64,000 nucleotides of DNA from Thalassotalea euphylliae (GCF_003390335.1 NZ_QUOU01000001.1:4030001-4094000), one strand, 5' to 3'; positions 17,158-26,916 are shown, counted from the first letter of the stretch. Notes: generated by a model not told the origin, from the letters alone. Made by a program: numbers and translations.

Positions 17158-18567
17158 ATGACATTAACGCGTTTGCTTTTACTATCGTTATTACTGGCGA
17201 TGGTTTCAGTCATAACAAGCTGCAGTAGTTTGCCAGAAGCTGAGCAACTGATTTTAGATAATTCAAATGTTCCCCAAAATTGGCAGCCGTTAGCAGCTAG
17301 TTCTGAATCTCAGGCTAATCAGCCAATATCAACTTTTGCTACATCAACCATTGCTACCACCAAGTTAACTGACTTAGTTCAGCTTGATGGTTTGGAAAGC
17401 ACGCTGGCAAAAGCACTTAAACACAATCCAGATTTACAACAAACCGCATTAGCCTTGCGAATTGCTGAGGCGCAAGTTGGAGTGAGTCGAGCAGCCCAGT
17501 TGCCAACTGCCAATCTAGGATTAGAGCACAGCGCAAGGCAAGATCAAGCCAAGCAATACAGCGCGTCAATTTCGGTGAGTTGGACGCTAGATTTATCGCA
17601 GAAACTGCGCGATAACAAGCTTGCCAGTAAAGCTGAATTAGCGGCTTCGGCTGCTAGCTTCCAAGGTGCTCGCGATTTATTGGCGGCCAATATTATTAAC
17701 TCTCAGTTGTTAATAACCAGAGAACAGCAACTGATTGCGATTGAGCGCAGTAAACTCAAGGTATTAGAACAAAATGAATTAGCAGTGGTTGAGCGCTATC
17801 GTCAAGGTTTAGGCACCTTAGCTGAGCTAGATACTGCCCGTGCTAATACTGAATCAAGTCGGGCAAGCTTAGTTGCACTAATTGAAAATTTAGCGGTCGC
17901 CAAGCGCAGCTTGAGCCTCTTAGTTGGAGATAAAGCATTCGCTGCCAAAGCGTTTCAAGCTAACCAAGCCGGGCAGTTTCCTGCAGTAATGGCACCGCTA
18001 ACCACTTTACCGAAGCAAGACTTAGCTCGTCGTCCTGATTTACAACAAGCTTATCAACAAATTATTAGCAATGAATACCAAGCTAAAGTTGCCTACAAAG
18101 CGCTGTTACCTGAGCTGAGCATTAAAGCGAGCTTAACCGATAGCGATGGCAACTTATCGCAAGCGCTGTTTAAAGATCCGGTTTGGGCGGTGTTATCGAG
18201 CTTAACCGCGCCGTTATTTCAAGGGGGCAAATTAAAAGCGCAAGCCAAAATTGCCGACCTAACCAAGGAGCAAAGCTATTGGCAATATCAATCAATTTTA
18301 CTAACCGCGGTTAATGAAATTGAAAATGCCTTAGCGCAAGAGCGCGCGCTTGTTCAGCAACAGCAGCATATCCATTTAGCGCTCGAAAACGCCGAGCGCA
18401 GCAGTGCCATTTATCTTGAAAAATATCGTCAAGGCTTAGTAACCTTGCTCGCTCTACTGCAAATTCAACAACAAAGCTTTAGCCTGCAAAGCCAATTGAC
18501 TGAGCTTACCTACCAAGGGCTGACCAATCGTATCAATTTGGGGCTTGCCCTCGGACTAGGAGTGTAA
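17158..18567 (+). CDS. Outer-membrane efflux lipoprotein (TolC/NodT family)
   Basis: 469 residues. A lipoprotein signal ends VITSCSS with lipidated Cys near residue 22. Two tandem outer-membrane-efflux repeats follow (about 75-270 and 285-465), rich in Ala, Gln, Leu and Glu as in TolC helices; LARRPDLQQAYQQI and the paired YRQGL motifs (residues about 218 and 425) are characteristic of NodT-type channels. It is the outer-membrane exit duct for the pump encoded next. The next gene begins one base after its stop, so the operon order is channel, adaptor, pump, regulator, sensor. Confidence 0.9.
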   Translation: MTLTRLLLLSLLLAMVSVITSCSSLPEAEQLILDNSNVPQNWQPLAASSESQANQPISTFATSTIATTKLTDLVQLDGLESTLAKALKHNPDLQQTALALRIAEAQVGVSRAAQLPTANLGLEHSARQDQAKQYSASISVSWTLDLSQKLRDNKLASKAELAASAASFQGARDLLAANIINSQLLITREQQLIAIERSKLKVLEQNELAVVERYRQGLGTLAELDTARANTESSRASLVALIENLAVAKRSLSLLVGDKAFAAKAFQANQAGQFPAVMAPLTTLPKQDLARRPDLQQAYQQIISNEYQAKVAYKALLPELSIKASLTDSDGNLSQALFKDPVWAVLSSLTAPLFQGGKLKAQAKIADLTKEQSYWQYQSILLTAVNEIENALAQERALVQQQQHIHLALENAERSSAIYLEKYRQGLVTLLALLQIQQQSFSLQSQLTELTYQGLTNRINLGLALGLGV

Positions 18568-18568
18568 A

Positions 18569-19771
18569 ATGAAAAAATTTCCTATTAGTGTGCTTGTCGC
18601 TTTTATTGGTGCGGCCAGTATTTTCGCGGCAGTTTCTTTTAATCAAGTACAAAGTACTGGTGGGCCTAATCGTCAGCCACCTAAAGCGCAAGTTAAAGTG
18701 CCAGAAGTCGCCGTTGTTCGCGCCCAACTACAACAAGTACAAGCCAGTATTAAAGGCTATGGTGAAGTACAAGCACATTATCGCTTAAATTTAACCGCGC
18801 AAGTCAGTGGTAAAGTTAATCACTTGGCTGACCATTTTGCCACTGGTCAACTGTTTAACGAGGGCGATGTTTTAGTCACTTTAGATCAACAGCCTTATTT
18901 ACAGGCATTGGCCGACGCCAAGTTAACGCTGGCAAATGCAGAACTTGCTTTAATTCAAGAGCAGCGCAATAGCAATCAAGCCTTGGCTGAATGGCAGCGT
19001 TCAGGCTTAGCTGAATCTGAAAGCGCGTCTGATTTGGTACTGCGCAAGCCTCAGCTAAAAGCAATGCAAGCGCAAGTAGAGTCAGCCCGTCGCGCAGTAA
19101 ACAAAGCTAAGTACGATTTAGCCCAAACCGAAATTCGCGCGCCGTTCAATGGTGTTATTGTCAGTCGCGATGTGCAGCCGGGTAGTTATCTGCAAATGGG
19201 CGCGCAAGTGGCCAGTATTTACAGTACTGATTTAGCCGAAGTACGAGTTTTGCTCTCTGAGCAGCAGTGGCAAAACTTGCCAACCCGTGAACAAGGTTTA
19301 GGGCTTGCTGCCGAGTTATCAAGCCCGAATAGTGCTCAGCGCTGGCCTGCGAAAGTGACTCGTGCCGAAGCGCATTTAGACAGTGACAGCCGCCAACGGG
19401 CAATTATTGTCTCGGTTTCAAAACCGCTGGCACAAGCAACCCCGTTGCACGACGGCACTTTTGTCGATGTTGAAATTCAAGGTAAAGCTCTCGATCAGGT
19501 CTGGCAGTTACCGGCATCAGCACTGACCCAGCAGGGCAATATTTGGTATGTCGATGGCAATCAAGAGCTCCAGCACTTTGTTCCGCAAATTCAATTTAGT
19601 CAGGGCAATGCCATTTATATCGCGCCATTTGCCGAGAATACTGAGCTTAATATTGTCGCTAAACCCTTGAGTAGTTATTTACCGGGGATGAAAATGAGCG
19701 CTAAAGTTAACACTCAAGTTAGTGTTCAAGCCAAGACTCAAGTTAAGACAAGTGCTGAGGTGGCCTTATGA
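18569..19771 (+). CDS. RND efflux periplasmic adaptor (membrane fusion protein)
   Basis: 400 residues. An N-terminal membrane anchor or signal (about 5-28) is followed by a lipoyl/barrel-sandwich half (VSGKVNHLADHFATGQLFNEGDVLVTLD), a coiled-coil hairpin (about 105-175) and the return half (TEIRAPFNGVIVSRDVQPGSYLQMG). Beta-barrel and membrane-proximal domains complete it. It links the inner-membrane pump to the outer-membrane channel. Its stop overlaps the pump start by four bases (ATGA). The C-terminal tail repeats VQAKTQVKTS-like motifs. Confidence 0.92.
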   Translation: MKKFPISVLVAFIGAASIFAAVSFNQVQSTGGPNRQPPKAQVKVPEVAVVRAQLQQVQASIKGYGEVQAHYRLNLTAQVSGKVNHLADHFATGQLFNEGDVLVTLDQQPYLQALADAKLTLANAELALIQEQRNSNQALAEWQRSGLAESESASDLVLRKPQLKAMQAQVESARRAVNKAKYDLAQTEIRAPFNGVIVSRDVQPGSYLQMGAQVASIYSTDLAEVRVLLSEQQWQNLPTREQGLGLAAELSSPNSAQRWPAKVTRAEAHLDSDSRQRAIIVSVSKPLAQATPLHDGTFVDVEIQGKALDQVWQLPASALTQQGNIWYVDGNQELQHFVPQIQFSQGNAIYIAPFAENTELNIVAKPLSSYLPGMKMSAKVNTQVSVQAKTQVKTSAEVAL

Positions 19772-22700
19772 GTACAGTGCGACAACATCAGCGCGGAATT
19801 ATCGCTTGGTTTGCCGGTAACCCAGTTGCCGCTAATCTGTTAATGCTCACTATTATTACACTTGGCCTAATGTCGTTTGACGGCCTCCGCAAAGAAGCTT
19901 TTCCAACCCGAGAAGCGGATACTGTTACCGTTAGCATGAGTTATAACAGCGGCGATGCTTTTTTATCTGAGCAGGGTATTACCTTAAAAATTGAAGAAGC
20001 GCTAGCTTCGGTCAGCGGTATTAAACGGGTCACGTCGGTGTCAAATGCGAGTGGCGCTCGGGTGAGTATTGAAGGCCAAAGTGGTTACGATTTAGATACG
20101 CTACTGCGCGATGTTAAAGCGAAAGTCGATGCGATTTACGCTTTTCCTAGTGAGGCTGAAAACGCAGTAATTGCTAAACAGCAAAGGTTAAATCACGCTT
20201 ATTCGGTGAAAATTTACGGCGATAGCGATCGCCAAACCCTGCAAAATCTCGCCCAGCGCCTCAAAGTTGAATTGCTCGCCAATAGCCAAATTAGCAGTGT
20301 GACCATTAGCGGTGAAGCCGAGCCGATGATTTCGATTGAAATTAATGAAGCTAAGCTTAAAGCCTATGGTTTAAGCCTAAGTGATATTTCAACGGTCATT
20401 AATAACGAGTCGGGCACGGCACTGCAATCGAGTTTGCGCAACGCCGATAAAGTGATTCGCTTAAAAGCCGCTGAGCAGGCCTATTATCAAGGTGATTTTG
20501 CCCAAATCCCACTAAAAACCACCAGTAATGGCGGCGTTGTTCGTTTAGGCGATGTTGCCGATGTTAGCGACACTTTTGCCGACGACAGCTTTGTGTTATC
20601 TCGCTACAACGGTCAACCGGGAATTGGCCTTGAAATCAAGGTTGATGAACAAGGCGATGTTATCAAAATTGTCGAGCAAGCCGAGCAAATTGTCGAAAAA
20701 TTTAAAAGCAAAGCGATAGTGCCACAAGCGGTTAGCGTTGAAACTTGGTACGACGGCAGTGTTTTGATTAAAGACCGCTTGAGCCTGCTAATGAAAAATG
20801 CGCTATCGGGCATTGCTTTAGTATTTATTGTGTTAGCGCTGTTTTTAAACTTGAGAGTAGCGCTATGGGTAACGGCGGGCTTGCCGTTTATTTTCTGTGG
20901 CACCCTGTATTTTATGACCGGTACTTGGACCGATATGTCGATTAACGAAATGACCACTTTTGGTTTTATTTTGGCGCTTGGTATTGTTGTCGATGATGCG
21001 GTTGTGGTTGGTGAGAGTATTTACAGCACCCGCCGAAGCGAGGGCGATACTCTCGCAAGCACCGTTCGCGGCGCGCAGCGGGTCGCGGTGCCAACTATTT
21101 TTGGTGTTTTAACCACGGTCGCTACTTTTATTGCTTTGAGTAATGTTTCAGGCGGTATGGGTCGGGTTTATGCTCAGTTTGCCGTCATCGTCACTATTTG
21201 TTTGTTGCTCTCGGTGGTTGAATCGAAACTGGTGTTGCCAGCGCATTTGGCGCATCTCGACACCCATAAAAAGCCAACGTCGGGCTGGCGTGGATTATGG
21301 GCAAAAGTGCAAGCGGCGGCAGACAGCAGCTTGCAGTGGTTCAACAATAAAGTTTATCGACCTGTAATTGCACTGGCGCTAGAGTTTCGTTATGGCGTAG
21401 TGCTGTTATTTATCGCTATTTTTATTATTGTTACTGGCATGCCACAAACAGGGGCAGTGCGGGTCGCGTTCTTTCCAGAAATCCCCGGTAGCGTAGTGCA
21501 AGGTAGTTTAACCATGCAGAACGATGCCAGCTATGGTCAAACCCGCGAAAACCTGTTGCGTCTTGAACAAACCGCCATTGAGATTGATCAAGAGCTTAGC
21601 GGCAGCAACGAGCTTGGTATTGGCACTATTGAAGTGATTGCCAGCGACGACTTAACAGGCTCACTAGTGGTTGAGCTAAATGCTGATGCCAGCTACAGCT
21701 TGCGCGATTTTGCCAACCTGTGGCGTCAGCGCACCGAAACTATGGCAGGAGTGAAAAAACTCGATATTAAAGCCCGCTTTGGCGGTGGCGACAATTTTAA
21801 AGTTGAACTTAAAGCGTGGGATACCAGCACAATAAAGCAAGCCGGCGTTGAGTTTAAGCAAGCGTTACAGCAAATTAATGGCGTTAGCGGTATCGACGAT
21901 AACTTTGACTCTGGTCAGTCGCGACTAAAGTTTGAGCTGACTGAAGCAGGACAAGCCATGGGTATGAATACCGCACTGTTGTCACGCCAGTTATTACAAG
22001 CTTTTGGTGGTGAAATTGTCCAGCGCTATCAGCGCGGTAAAGACGAAGTCAAAGTACGGGTACGCTACCCAGAAAGCGCCCGCCAAACCGTTGCTGACGT
22101 AATGCAAGCGAGAGTACGGACGCCTGATGGTGATTCAGTGCCGTTGTCGTTGGTGGCAAGTGTTAGTTCTGAATTTCAACAAAATGAAATTACGCGGATT
22201 GGCGGTTTACCTGCGGTTTACGTTGCTGCCAGCGTCGATAAAGACATTATTTCATCCAATGAGCTAGTACAGCAGTTACAAGCGGGTTTAGTACCTGAGC
22301 TGCTGGCGAAATACCCTGATTTGTCGATTCACTTTGCCGGCGAAGCCGAGCAGCAGGCTGAAACCACTAACTCAATGACTCAGCTGTTTATTTTGGCCAT
22401 GCTAGCGATTTACATTTTGCTGGCAATTCCATTGCGCTCTTATGTTCAGCCGTTAATTATTATGACCGCGATTCCGTTTGGTTTAGTCGGTGCCATTTTA
22501 GGACATTGGATGAATGATATGATTTTAAGTATTTTATCGTTTAACGGTATTGTAGCCCTGAGTGGTGTTGTAGTTAACGACAGCTTGTTATTGGTCTCGC
22601 GTTTTAATGATTTGAAAAAGCAGGGCTTGGCAATTAGCGCCGCGATTACTGAAGCCTGTACTGGTCGTTTGCGGGCGGTACTACTGACTTCAATCACCAC

Positions 22701-22914
22701 TTATGCTGGCCTAATGCCACTACTTAGTGAAACTTCGGCGCAGGCGCAATTTATTATTCCAGCGGCGGCTTCATTGGGTTATGGGATTTTATTTGCTACT
22801 GTTATTACCCTAATTTTAGTGCCATCATTGTTACTTATTCACCACGATGCTGAGCAGTTTTTAACTCGACTGTTGAGTGCTAAGTCACAACCAAAAGAGC
22901 AAATTCAATGTTAA
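19768..22914 (+). CDS. RND efflux transporter permease
   Basis: 1048 residues with the AcrB-type layout: one N-terminal helix, a periplasmic porter domain, six-helix bundle (about 335-520), a second periplasmic domain and a final six-helix bundle. The proton-relay aspartates are present as a pair in LGIVVDDAVVVGESI. The C-terminal half has LAIPLRSYVQPLIIMTAIPFGLVGA and GVVVNDSLLLV. By family it exports small amphipathic compounds or envelope components using the proton gradient. The adjoining two-component genes suggest induction by an envelope or toxic signal. The substrate is not deducible. Confidence 0.93.
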   Translation: MSTVRQHQRGIIAWFAGNPVAANLLMLTIITLGLMSFDGLRKEAFPTREADTVTVSMSYNSGDAFLSEQGITLKIEEALASVSGIKRVTSVSNASGARVSIEGQSGYDLDTLLRDVKAKVDAIYAFPSEAENAVIAKQQRLNHAYSVKIYGDSDRQTLQNLAQRLKVELLANSQISSVTISGEAEPMISIEINEAKLKAYGLSLSDISTVINNESGTALQSSLRNADKVIRLKAAEQAYYQGDFAQIPLKTTSNGGVVRLGDVADVSDTFADDSFVLSRYNGQPGIGLEIKVDEQGDVIKIVEQAEQIVEKFKSKAIVPQAVSVETWYDGSVLIKDRLSLLMKNALSGIALVFIVLALFLNLRVALWVTAGLPFIFCGTLYFMTGTWTDMSINEMTTFGFILALGIVVDDAVVVGESIYSTRRSEGDTLASTVRGAQRVAVPTIFGVLTTVATFIALSNVSGGMGRVYAQFAVIVTICLLLSVVESKLVLPAHLAHLDTHKKPTSGWRGLWAKVQAAADSSLQWFNNKVYRPVIALALEFRYGVVLLFIAIFIIVTGMPQTGAVRVAFFPEIPGSVVQGSLTMQNDASYGQTRENLLRLEQTAIEIDQELSGSNELGIGTIEVIASDDLTGSLVVELNADASYSLRDFANLWRQRTETMAGVKKLDIKARFGGGDNFKVELKAWDTSTIKQAGVEFKQALQQINGVSGIDDNFDSGQSRLKFELTEAGQAMGMNTALLSRQLLQAFGGEIVQRYQRGKDEVKVRVRYPESARQTVADVMQARVRTPDGDSVPLSLVASVSSEFQQNEITRIGGLPAVYVAASVDKDIISSNELVQQLQAGLVPELLAKYPDLSIHFAGEAEQQAETTNSMTQLFILAMLAIYILLAIPLRSYVQPLIIMTAIPFGLVGAILGHWMNDMILSILSFNGIVALSGVVVNDSLLLVSRFNDLKKQGLAISAAITEACTGRLRAVLLTSITTYAGLMPLLSETSAQAQFIIPAAASLGYGILFATVITLILVPSLLLIHHDAEQFLTRLLSAKSQPKEQIQC

Positions 22915-23579
22915 GTGTATTATTGGTAGAAGATGATATCGATTTAGCGCTCACCATTGTTGAGTACTTAGCGCTTGATAATATCACTTGTGATCATTGT
23001 ACTAATGGCGTTGCCGCCATTGAGTTGGTAGCAAAAAATTCCTATCAAGTTTTATTGCTCGATATTAATTTACCGAAAATGAATGGCCTTTCGGTTTGCC
23101 AAAAGTTGCGCGAGCAAGGCCAAGATTTACCTGTGTTAATGCTGACCGCGAAAGACAGTTTGCAAGATAAACTCGCTGGCTTTGACGCTGGCACCGATGA
23201 TTACTTAGTGAAGCCGTTTGAACTTGAGGAGCTTTGCGCGCGCATTCAAGTACTGGCTAAACGCCGCAGCGGTCAGGTTAAACAGCTCAGGTGTGGTGAC
23301 TTAAGCCTTGATTTAAACAGCAAGCAGGGCTTTTATCAACAGCAGCTGGTTAAGCTTACGCCAACCACGTTTAAGCTTTTGGAGCAGTTGATGCGTGCCA
23401 GTCCAGATCCGGTTTCGCGGCAAGCGTTGAGTCAATCAGTTTGGGGCGAAGAACAGCCCGACAGCAACAGTCTTAAAGTTCATATGTTCCACCTGCGTAA
23501 GCAATTGAGCCAAGTTGCTAACAAAGAGTTGGTTAGCACTGTGACTGGCTTTGGCTTTGCTATTGCTCCTGAAGAATGA
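22908..23579 (+). CDS. OmpR-family response regulator of the efflux operon
   Basis: 223 residues. The receiver has acidic residues E8/D9/D10, phospho-acceptor Asp52 in LLLDINLPKMNG, LMLTAKD and DYLVKPFE. The winged-helix DNA-binding domain (about 125-220) contains SRQALSQSVWGEE and LKVHMFHLRKQLS. The gene overlaps the pump gene by seven bases, indicating co-translation. It probably controls the operon it belongs to. Confidence 0.93.
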   Translation: MLSVLLVEDDIDLALTIVEYLALDNITCDHCTNGVAAIELVAKNSYQVLLLDINLPKMNGLSVCQKLREQGQDLPVLMLTAKDSLQDKLAGFDAGTDDYLVKPFELEELCARIQVLAKRRSGQVKQLRCGDLSLDLNSKQGFYQQQLVKLTPTTFKLLEQLMRASPDPVSRQALSQSVWGEEQPDSNSLKVHMFHLRKQLSQVANKELVSTVTGFGFAIAPEE

Positions 23580-23657
23580 GTTCTTGAATAATTATCCCTG
23601 AAGTATTCGCCCTAGATGTCTGCGCAGAATGAATACAGTGAAAATAAGGTTAAGCCG

Positions 23658-24926
23658 ATGAAAATTAATGTTAGCTTGCGCTGGTATATGCTTGCTCTGC
23701 TATTAACCCTAATGGTAGCAATATCAGCGTTTTTCTCTTGGCAAGCGGCGACTCATTTTCTCAGTGGTTTTGATGTGATTACTGAGTCGAATATGCGCAA
23801 TGTTGCCCGCGAAGCACAGTTAAACGAGCGCGGTTATGACAAAATAATCGGCTATAGCGTGGTTAATAACTGGCAGCACATACCACCAGCAATTAAAGCT
23901 CACTTTCCAAACCAGCCTGAACAGTCAGGTACTTTGCTAAAAAAATTCGACGACTGGATATATTTTGCCCCGCCAGAAAAGTTCTATTTACTGATGATGG
24001 TTGAGTTAAGAAACGGTGAGCTGCGTTACGTTTATCGTTATCGAGATAAGCCACCGCAGCAACCACGCCAATTCGGCAGTATTGATCCTATGGTGAAAAT
24101 TTTGTTGTGGGGCATTGGCATTGTTTTAGTATTTTGGCTGTTATTGTTAATGATGTTGCGCTCAATTGGCAAACCGATTGTTGCCTTACAGTATTGGGCG
24201 AAAAATTTAAGCGCCAAAGACTTAAGTGATAGCTCTACTCAACAAGCTTTACCTGACTTTCGTTATAGTGAACTCAATAGCCTTGCCAGTATTATTTTAG
24301 CTGCATTTTTAAAGGTGAAAAAAACCTTACAGCGCGAACAAGAATTTTTGAGTTACGCCAGCCATGAACTAAGAACGCCAATAGCCATTATCCGCAGCAA
24401 CTGTGCTTTGCTAGAAAAAGTGACTCCCGAACCATCGCAGCAAGAACTGGCGATTCGTCAGCGCTTGCAACGGGCGAGCTTGACCATGAAAGATATGACT
24501 GAAACCTTGTTGTGGCTTAGTCGAGAGCAAGAAGAAAGTTTACCCGTAGAAGCGTTTGATTTAGCTGAATTGATTGAATTACTGGGCAATGAACTCGCTT
24601 ATTTACTGCAAGGCAAAGAAGTTTCTGTTCAGCTAAATACTGAGTCATTTACTGTTACTGCATCGAAAGTCGCGTGTCGGATTTTACTGACTAACTTGAT
24701 CCGAAATGCTTTTCAGCACAGTTTTAGTGGTGAGGTATTTATTCAACAACAAGCAGGCCGAGTTGAAATCACTAATTCTCTAGAAGCTGAACAAGTTAAT
24801 GTTAACGCTGAACTCGGCTTTGGCTTGGGGTTAAAATTGACCTCGACCTTGGCAAAGAAATTTAACTGGCAATATCAACGGCAGATTGAAGAGCAAAACC
24901 ATAAAGTTGTGATTGATTTTGGTTGA
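23658..24926 (+). CDS. Sensor histidine kinase of the efflux operon
   Basis: 422 residues from the ATG at 23658, which has TAAGG about ten bases upstream; an earlier in-frame ATG at 23616 is possible. Two membrane helices (about 7-28 and 150-175) flank a periplasmic sensor. The phospho-acceptor is His236 in YASHELRTPIAIIR. The ATPase domain includes LLTNLIRNAFQHS (N-box) and GFGLGLKLTSTLAKKFNW (G-box). It is partner of the regulator just upstream. An island-borne efflux pump that carries its own sensor is self-contained. Confidence 0.9.
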   Translation: MKINVSLRWYMLALLLTLMVAISAFFSWQAATHFLSGFDVITESNMRNVAREAQLNERGYDKIIGYSVVNNWQHIPPAIKAHFPNQPEQSGTLLKKFDDWIYFAPPEKFYLLMMVELRNGELRYVYRYRDKPPQQPRQFGSIDPMVKILLWGIGIVLVFWLLLLMMLRSIGKPIVALQYWAKNLSAKDLSDSSTQQALPDFRYSELNSLASIILAAFLKVKKTLQREQEFLSYASHELRTPIAIIRSNCALLEKVTPEPSQQELAIRQRLQRASLTMKDMTETLLWLSREQEESLPVEAFDLAELIELLGNELAYLLQGKEVSVQLNTESFTVTASKVACRILLTNLIRNAFQHSFSGEVFIQQQAGRVEITNSLEAEQVNVNAELGFGLGLKLTSTLAKKFNWQYQRQIEEQNHKVVIDFG

Positions 24927-25016
24927 ACGAATTGCTCTTGGAAACGTTATAAATAGCAATGGGTTAAGTGTTATTATGTTGTGGCTGTAAATAAGTTTAG
25001 AGGAAGCTTTTTTAGA

Positions 25017-25916
25017 ATGCTAGATTATAAAAATATTATTTTTTATGCAGTTATCCCTGCGTTAATTGCAGGGCTATTTACCTTGATACCTAAAATTTAT
25101 GATGAAGTGAGTGAGCCTGAAGCTAAGTTAGAGTACTCGGTACTTAGAGGTCCATCTGTTGAAGTAAGTGGTCAGAATAAATGGATTGTAATGGTTAAAG
25201 TCGAAAATACAGGTAAAAAGATTCTTTCAAATGTAGTCGCGCATATTGAGAGTTCAGATACACTGGAGGCCATCGAACTAACTAAATCATCTGGACTATC
25301 GCCTCAAATTGATCGAGAAAACGGGCTTAATCTGCGAGTAAATAGAATGCACTCGAATGACTTTTTTACCGTATCATTAATGTTAACGTCTAGCTCTAGG
25401 CTTATACACCCTAAGATAGCTTTGCGAAGCGATGAAGTTTTAGGTAACTTAATAATTCATACTCAGGATAGCTCCGAATTTTCGGTGCTAGGCTTTTTAA
25501 TTCCAACGTTGTCTGTTTTTATTGTGGCATCCCTTGTTTTACGCAAAAGTGAAAATGGAAGAGCTGCTTTGGTTGGCTTTGATAAAATTAATAGCCTGTT
25601 CTATATTGCTGCTAAAATGGGGATATCAGATATAGTCCAATTTCTAAATGTATCTGACTCTAATACAACTTACTTAAGGTTTGCTGACTTACTTGTGTAT
25701 AAAGCTATTAACGATGAATCACAAAAAGATAATGTTATTAAAGGCCTTAAATCCTTACTTTTAATTGGGGAAGTTGCAGATTCAACAATAGAGCACATAG
25801 AGAGACACATAGAGAACTTAGAAGAAGTAATGTATAACTCAGAGGAAATTGTAAGGTTAAAAATCCAATCGCACTCAATTGAAACCTCACTGGAACTAAG
25901 AAATGCTATAGATTAG
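25017..25916 (+). CDS. Hypothetical membrane protein with two transmembrane segments
   Basis: 299 residues from the ATG at 25017, preceded by AGAGGA; the frame is open from a GTG at 24981. Membrane helices lie at about residues 8-25 (FYAVIPALIAGLFTLI) and 150-170 (FLIPTLSVFIVASLVL). Between them is a predicted extracytoplasmic beta-rich domain (WIVMVKVENTGKKILSNVVAHIES, like an NPCBM/CARDB-type Ig fold). A cytoplasmic helical tail of about 120 residues follows. The gene is AT-rich compared with the efflux operon and seems to be separate cargo. I do not recognise the family. Confidence 0.65.
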   Translation: MLDYKNIIFYAVIPALIAGLFTLIPKIYDEVSEPEAKLEYSVLRGPSVEVSGQNKWIVMVKVENTGKKILSNVVAHIESSDTLEAIELTKSSGLSPQIDRENGLNLRVNRMHSNDFFTVSLMLTSSSRLIHPKIALRSDEVLGNLIIHTQDSSEFSVLGFLIPTLSVFIVASLVLRKSENGRAALVGFDKINSLFYIAAKMGISDIVQFLNVSDSNTTYLRFADLLVYKAINDESQKDNVIKGLKSLLLIGEVADSTIEHIERHIENLEEVMYNSEEIVRLKIQSHSIETSLELRNAID

Positions 25917-26035
25917 TTGTTTGCGTCTATCGTGTACTAAATTGACTCAAGCAATTTAATCGAAAAATTAGAGCATAGGCCCCAAGTACTCAACAGCTCT
26001 AGACTAAGCTCGCTGTTTTACCCACTGCAATGGCC

Positions 26036-26461
26036 TCATCTATTACCATCATTAAAGTGAAGTTTATTAATAACATCTTGGCTAAGATAAGTATCACCAG
26101 CAGCCACTTTTTCAATCCCCGTTAGCAGCTCATCTGAAGCGGCACGCTTAGAGATATAACCTTTTACGCCAGCATCAAGCGCGTTGGCAACGTATGGATT
26201 GTGATCATACATACTGACGACGATAATCTTTAATGCGGGAAACTGAGCTGCACAGTATTTCGCTAACTCAATACCGTTTTTATCAGGTAAAGAAATATCA
26301 ACAATAGCAATCGATAGTTCATTTTGATGCTGATGTAAAACGTCAATGGCGCTTTGATAGCTATCGGCCTGACATATCACCTGCCAGTCTTTTTCCGTTT
26401 CAATAAGCCGTTTAAAGCCATCGTGTACCAGTTTGTGATCATCAATTAACGCCAGTTTCAT
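26036..26461 (-). CDS. Receiver-only response regulator, apparently truncated NarL/FixJ type
   Basis: 141 residues. A complete receiver domain has D7/D8, phospho-acceptor Asp55 in IAIVDISLPDKNG, VVSMYD and GYISKRAASDELL, the last being typical of NarL/LuxR-family regulators. The protein stops at HFNDGNR where that family normally continues with the LuxR helix-turn-helix, and no HTH frame follows. It is therefore either a remnant or a stand-alone receiver. An IS3-family element lies 57 bases upstream of the start and may have cut off its promoter. Confidence 0.75.
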   Translation of the reverse strand: MKLALIDDHKLVHDGFKRLIETEKDWQVICQADSYQSAIDVLHQHQNELSIAIVDISLPDKNGIELAKYCAAQFPALKIIVVSMYDHNPYVANALDAGVKGYISKRAASDELLTGIEKVAAGDTYLSQDVINKLHFNDGNR

Positions 26462-26581
26462 CCTTTAAAGTGACTCCTTGCTACAACTTTTTGTTAAACG
26501 CTGAAAGTGTCGATTATGTGAACTGGTTTAATTGAGCCGGACACTTTAATAAAGGACAATGTTCCAATATTGAGGTGTTAA

Positions 26582-26869
26582 ATGACAAAACGAAAAAACA
26601 AAACCTATACAACCGAATTTAAACAAGAAGCTGTAGCTTTAGTGACTGAGCAAGGCTATACGGTCTCACAAGCCGCAGCCTCTTTGGGAATTACAACTAA
26701 ACTCATTTATAACTGGAAAGCGAAACTTGAACAACAACAAGCTGGCAATGCGTTAAGTGAAGGTGAACGAGCAGAGCTAAAACGACTGAGAAAAGAAGTT
26801 AAAGAACTCAAAGTGGAGAAAGAGATCTTAAAAAAGGCAAGCGCCTTCTTTGCGAAAGAAATGAAGTAA
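26582..26869 (+). CDS. IS3-family transposase orfA
   Basis: 95 residues. The helix-turn-helix (about 15-45, YTVSQAAASLGITTKLIYNWKAK) is followed by a leucine-zipper coiled coil (about 60-90, LKRLRKEVKELKVEKEILKKA). A heptamer A AAA AAG at 26830-26836 is in the zero frame near the end and can move ribosomes to -1. Beyond it the -1 frame is open without a stop into orfB, giving the OrfAB transposase. Confidence 0.95.
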   Translation: MTKRKNKTYTTEFKQEAVALVTEQGYTVSQAAASLGITTKLIYNWKAKLEQQQAGNALSEGERAELKRLRKEVKELKVEKEILKKASAFFAKEMK

Positions 26870-26916
26870 AGTACGAGTTCGTCAAAGCCAATAGTCAGGC
26901 TCATGACGTCCGCAAG

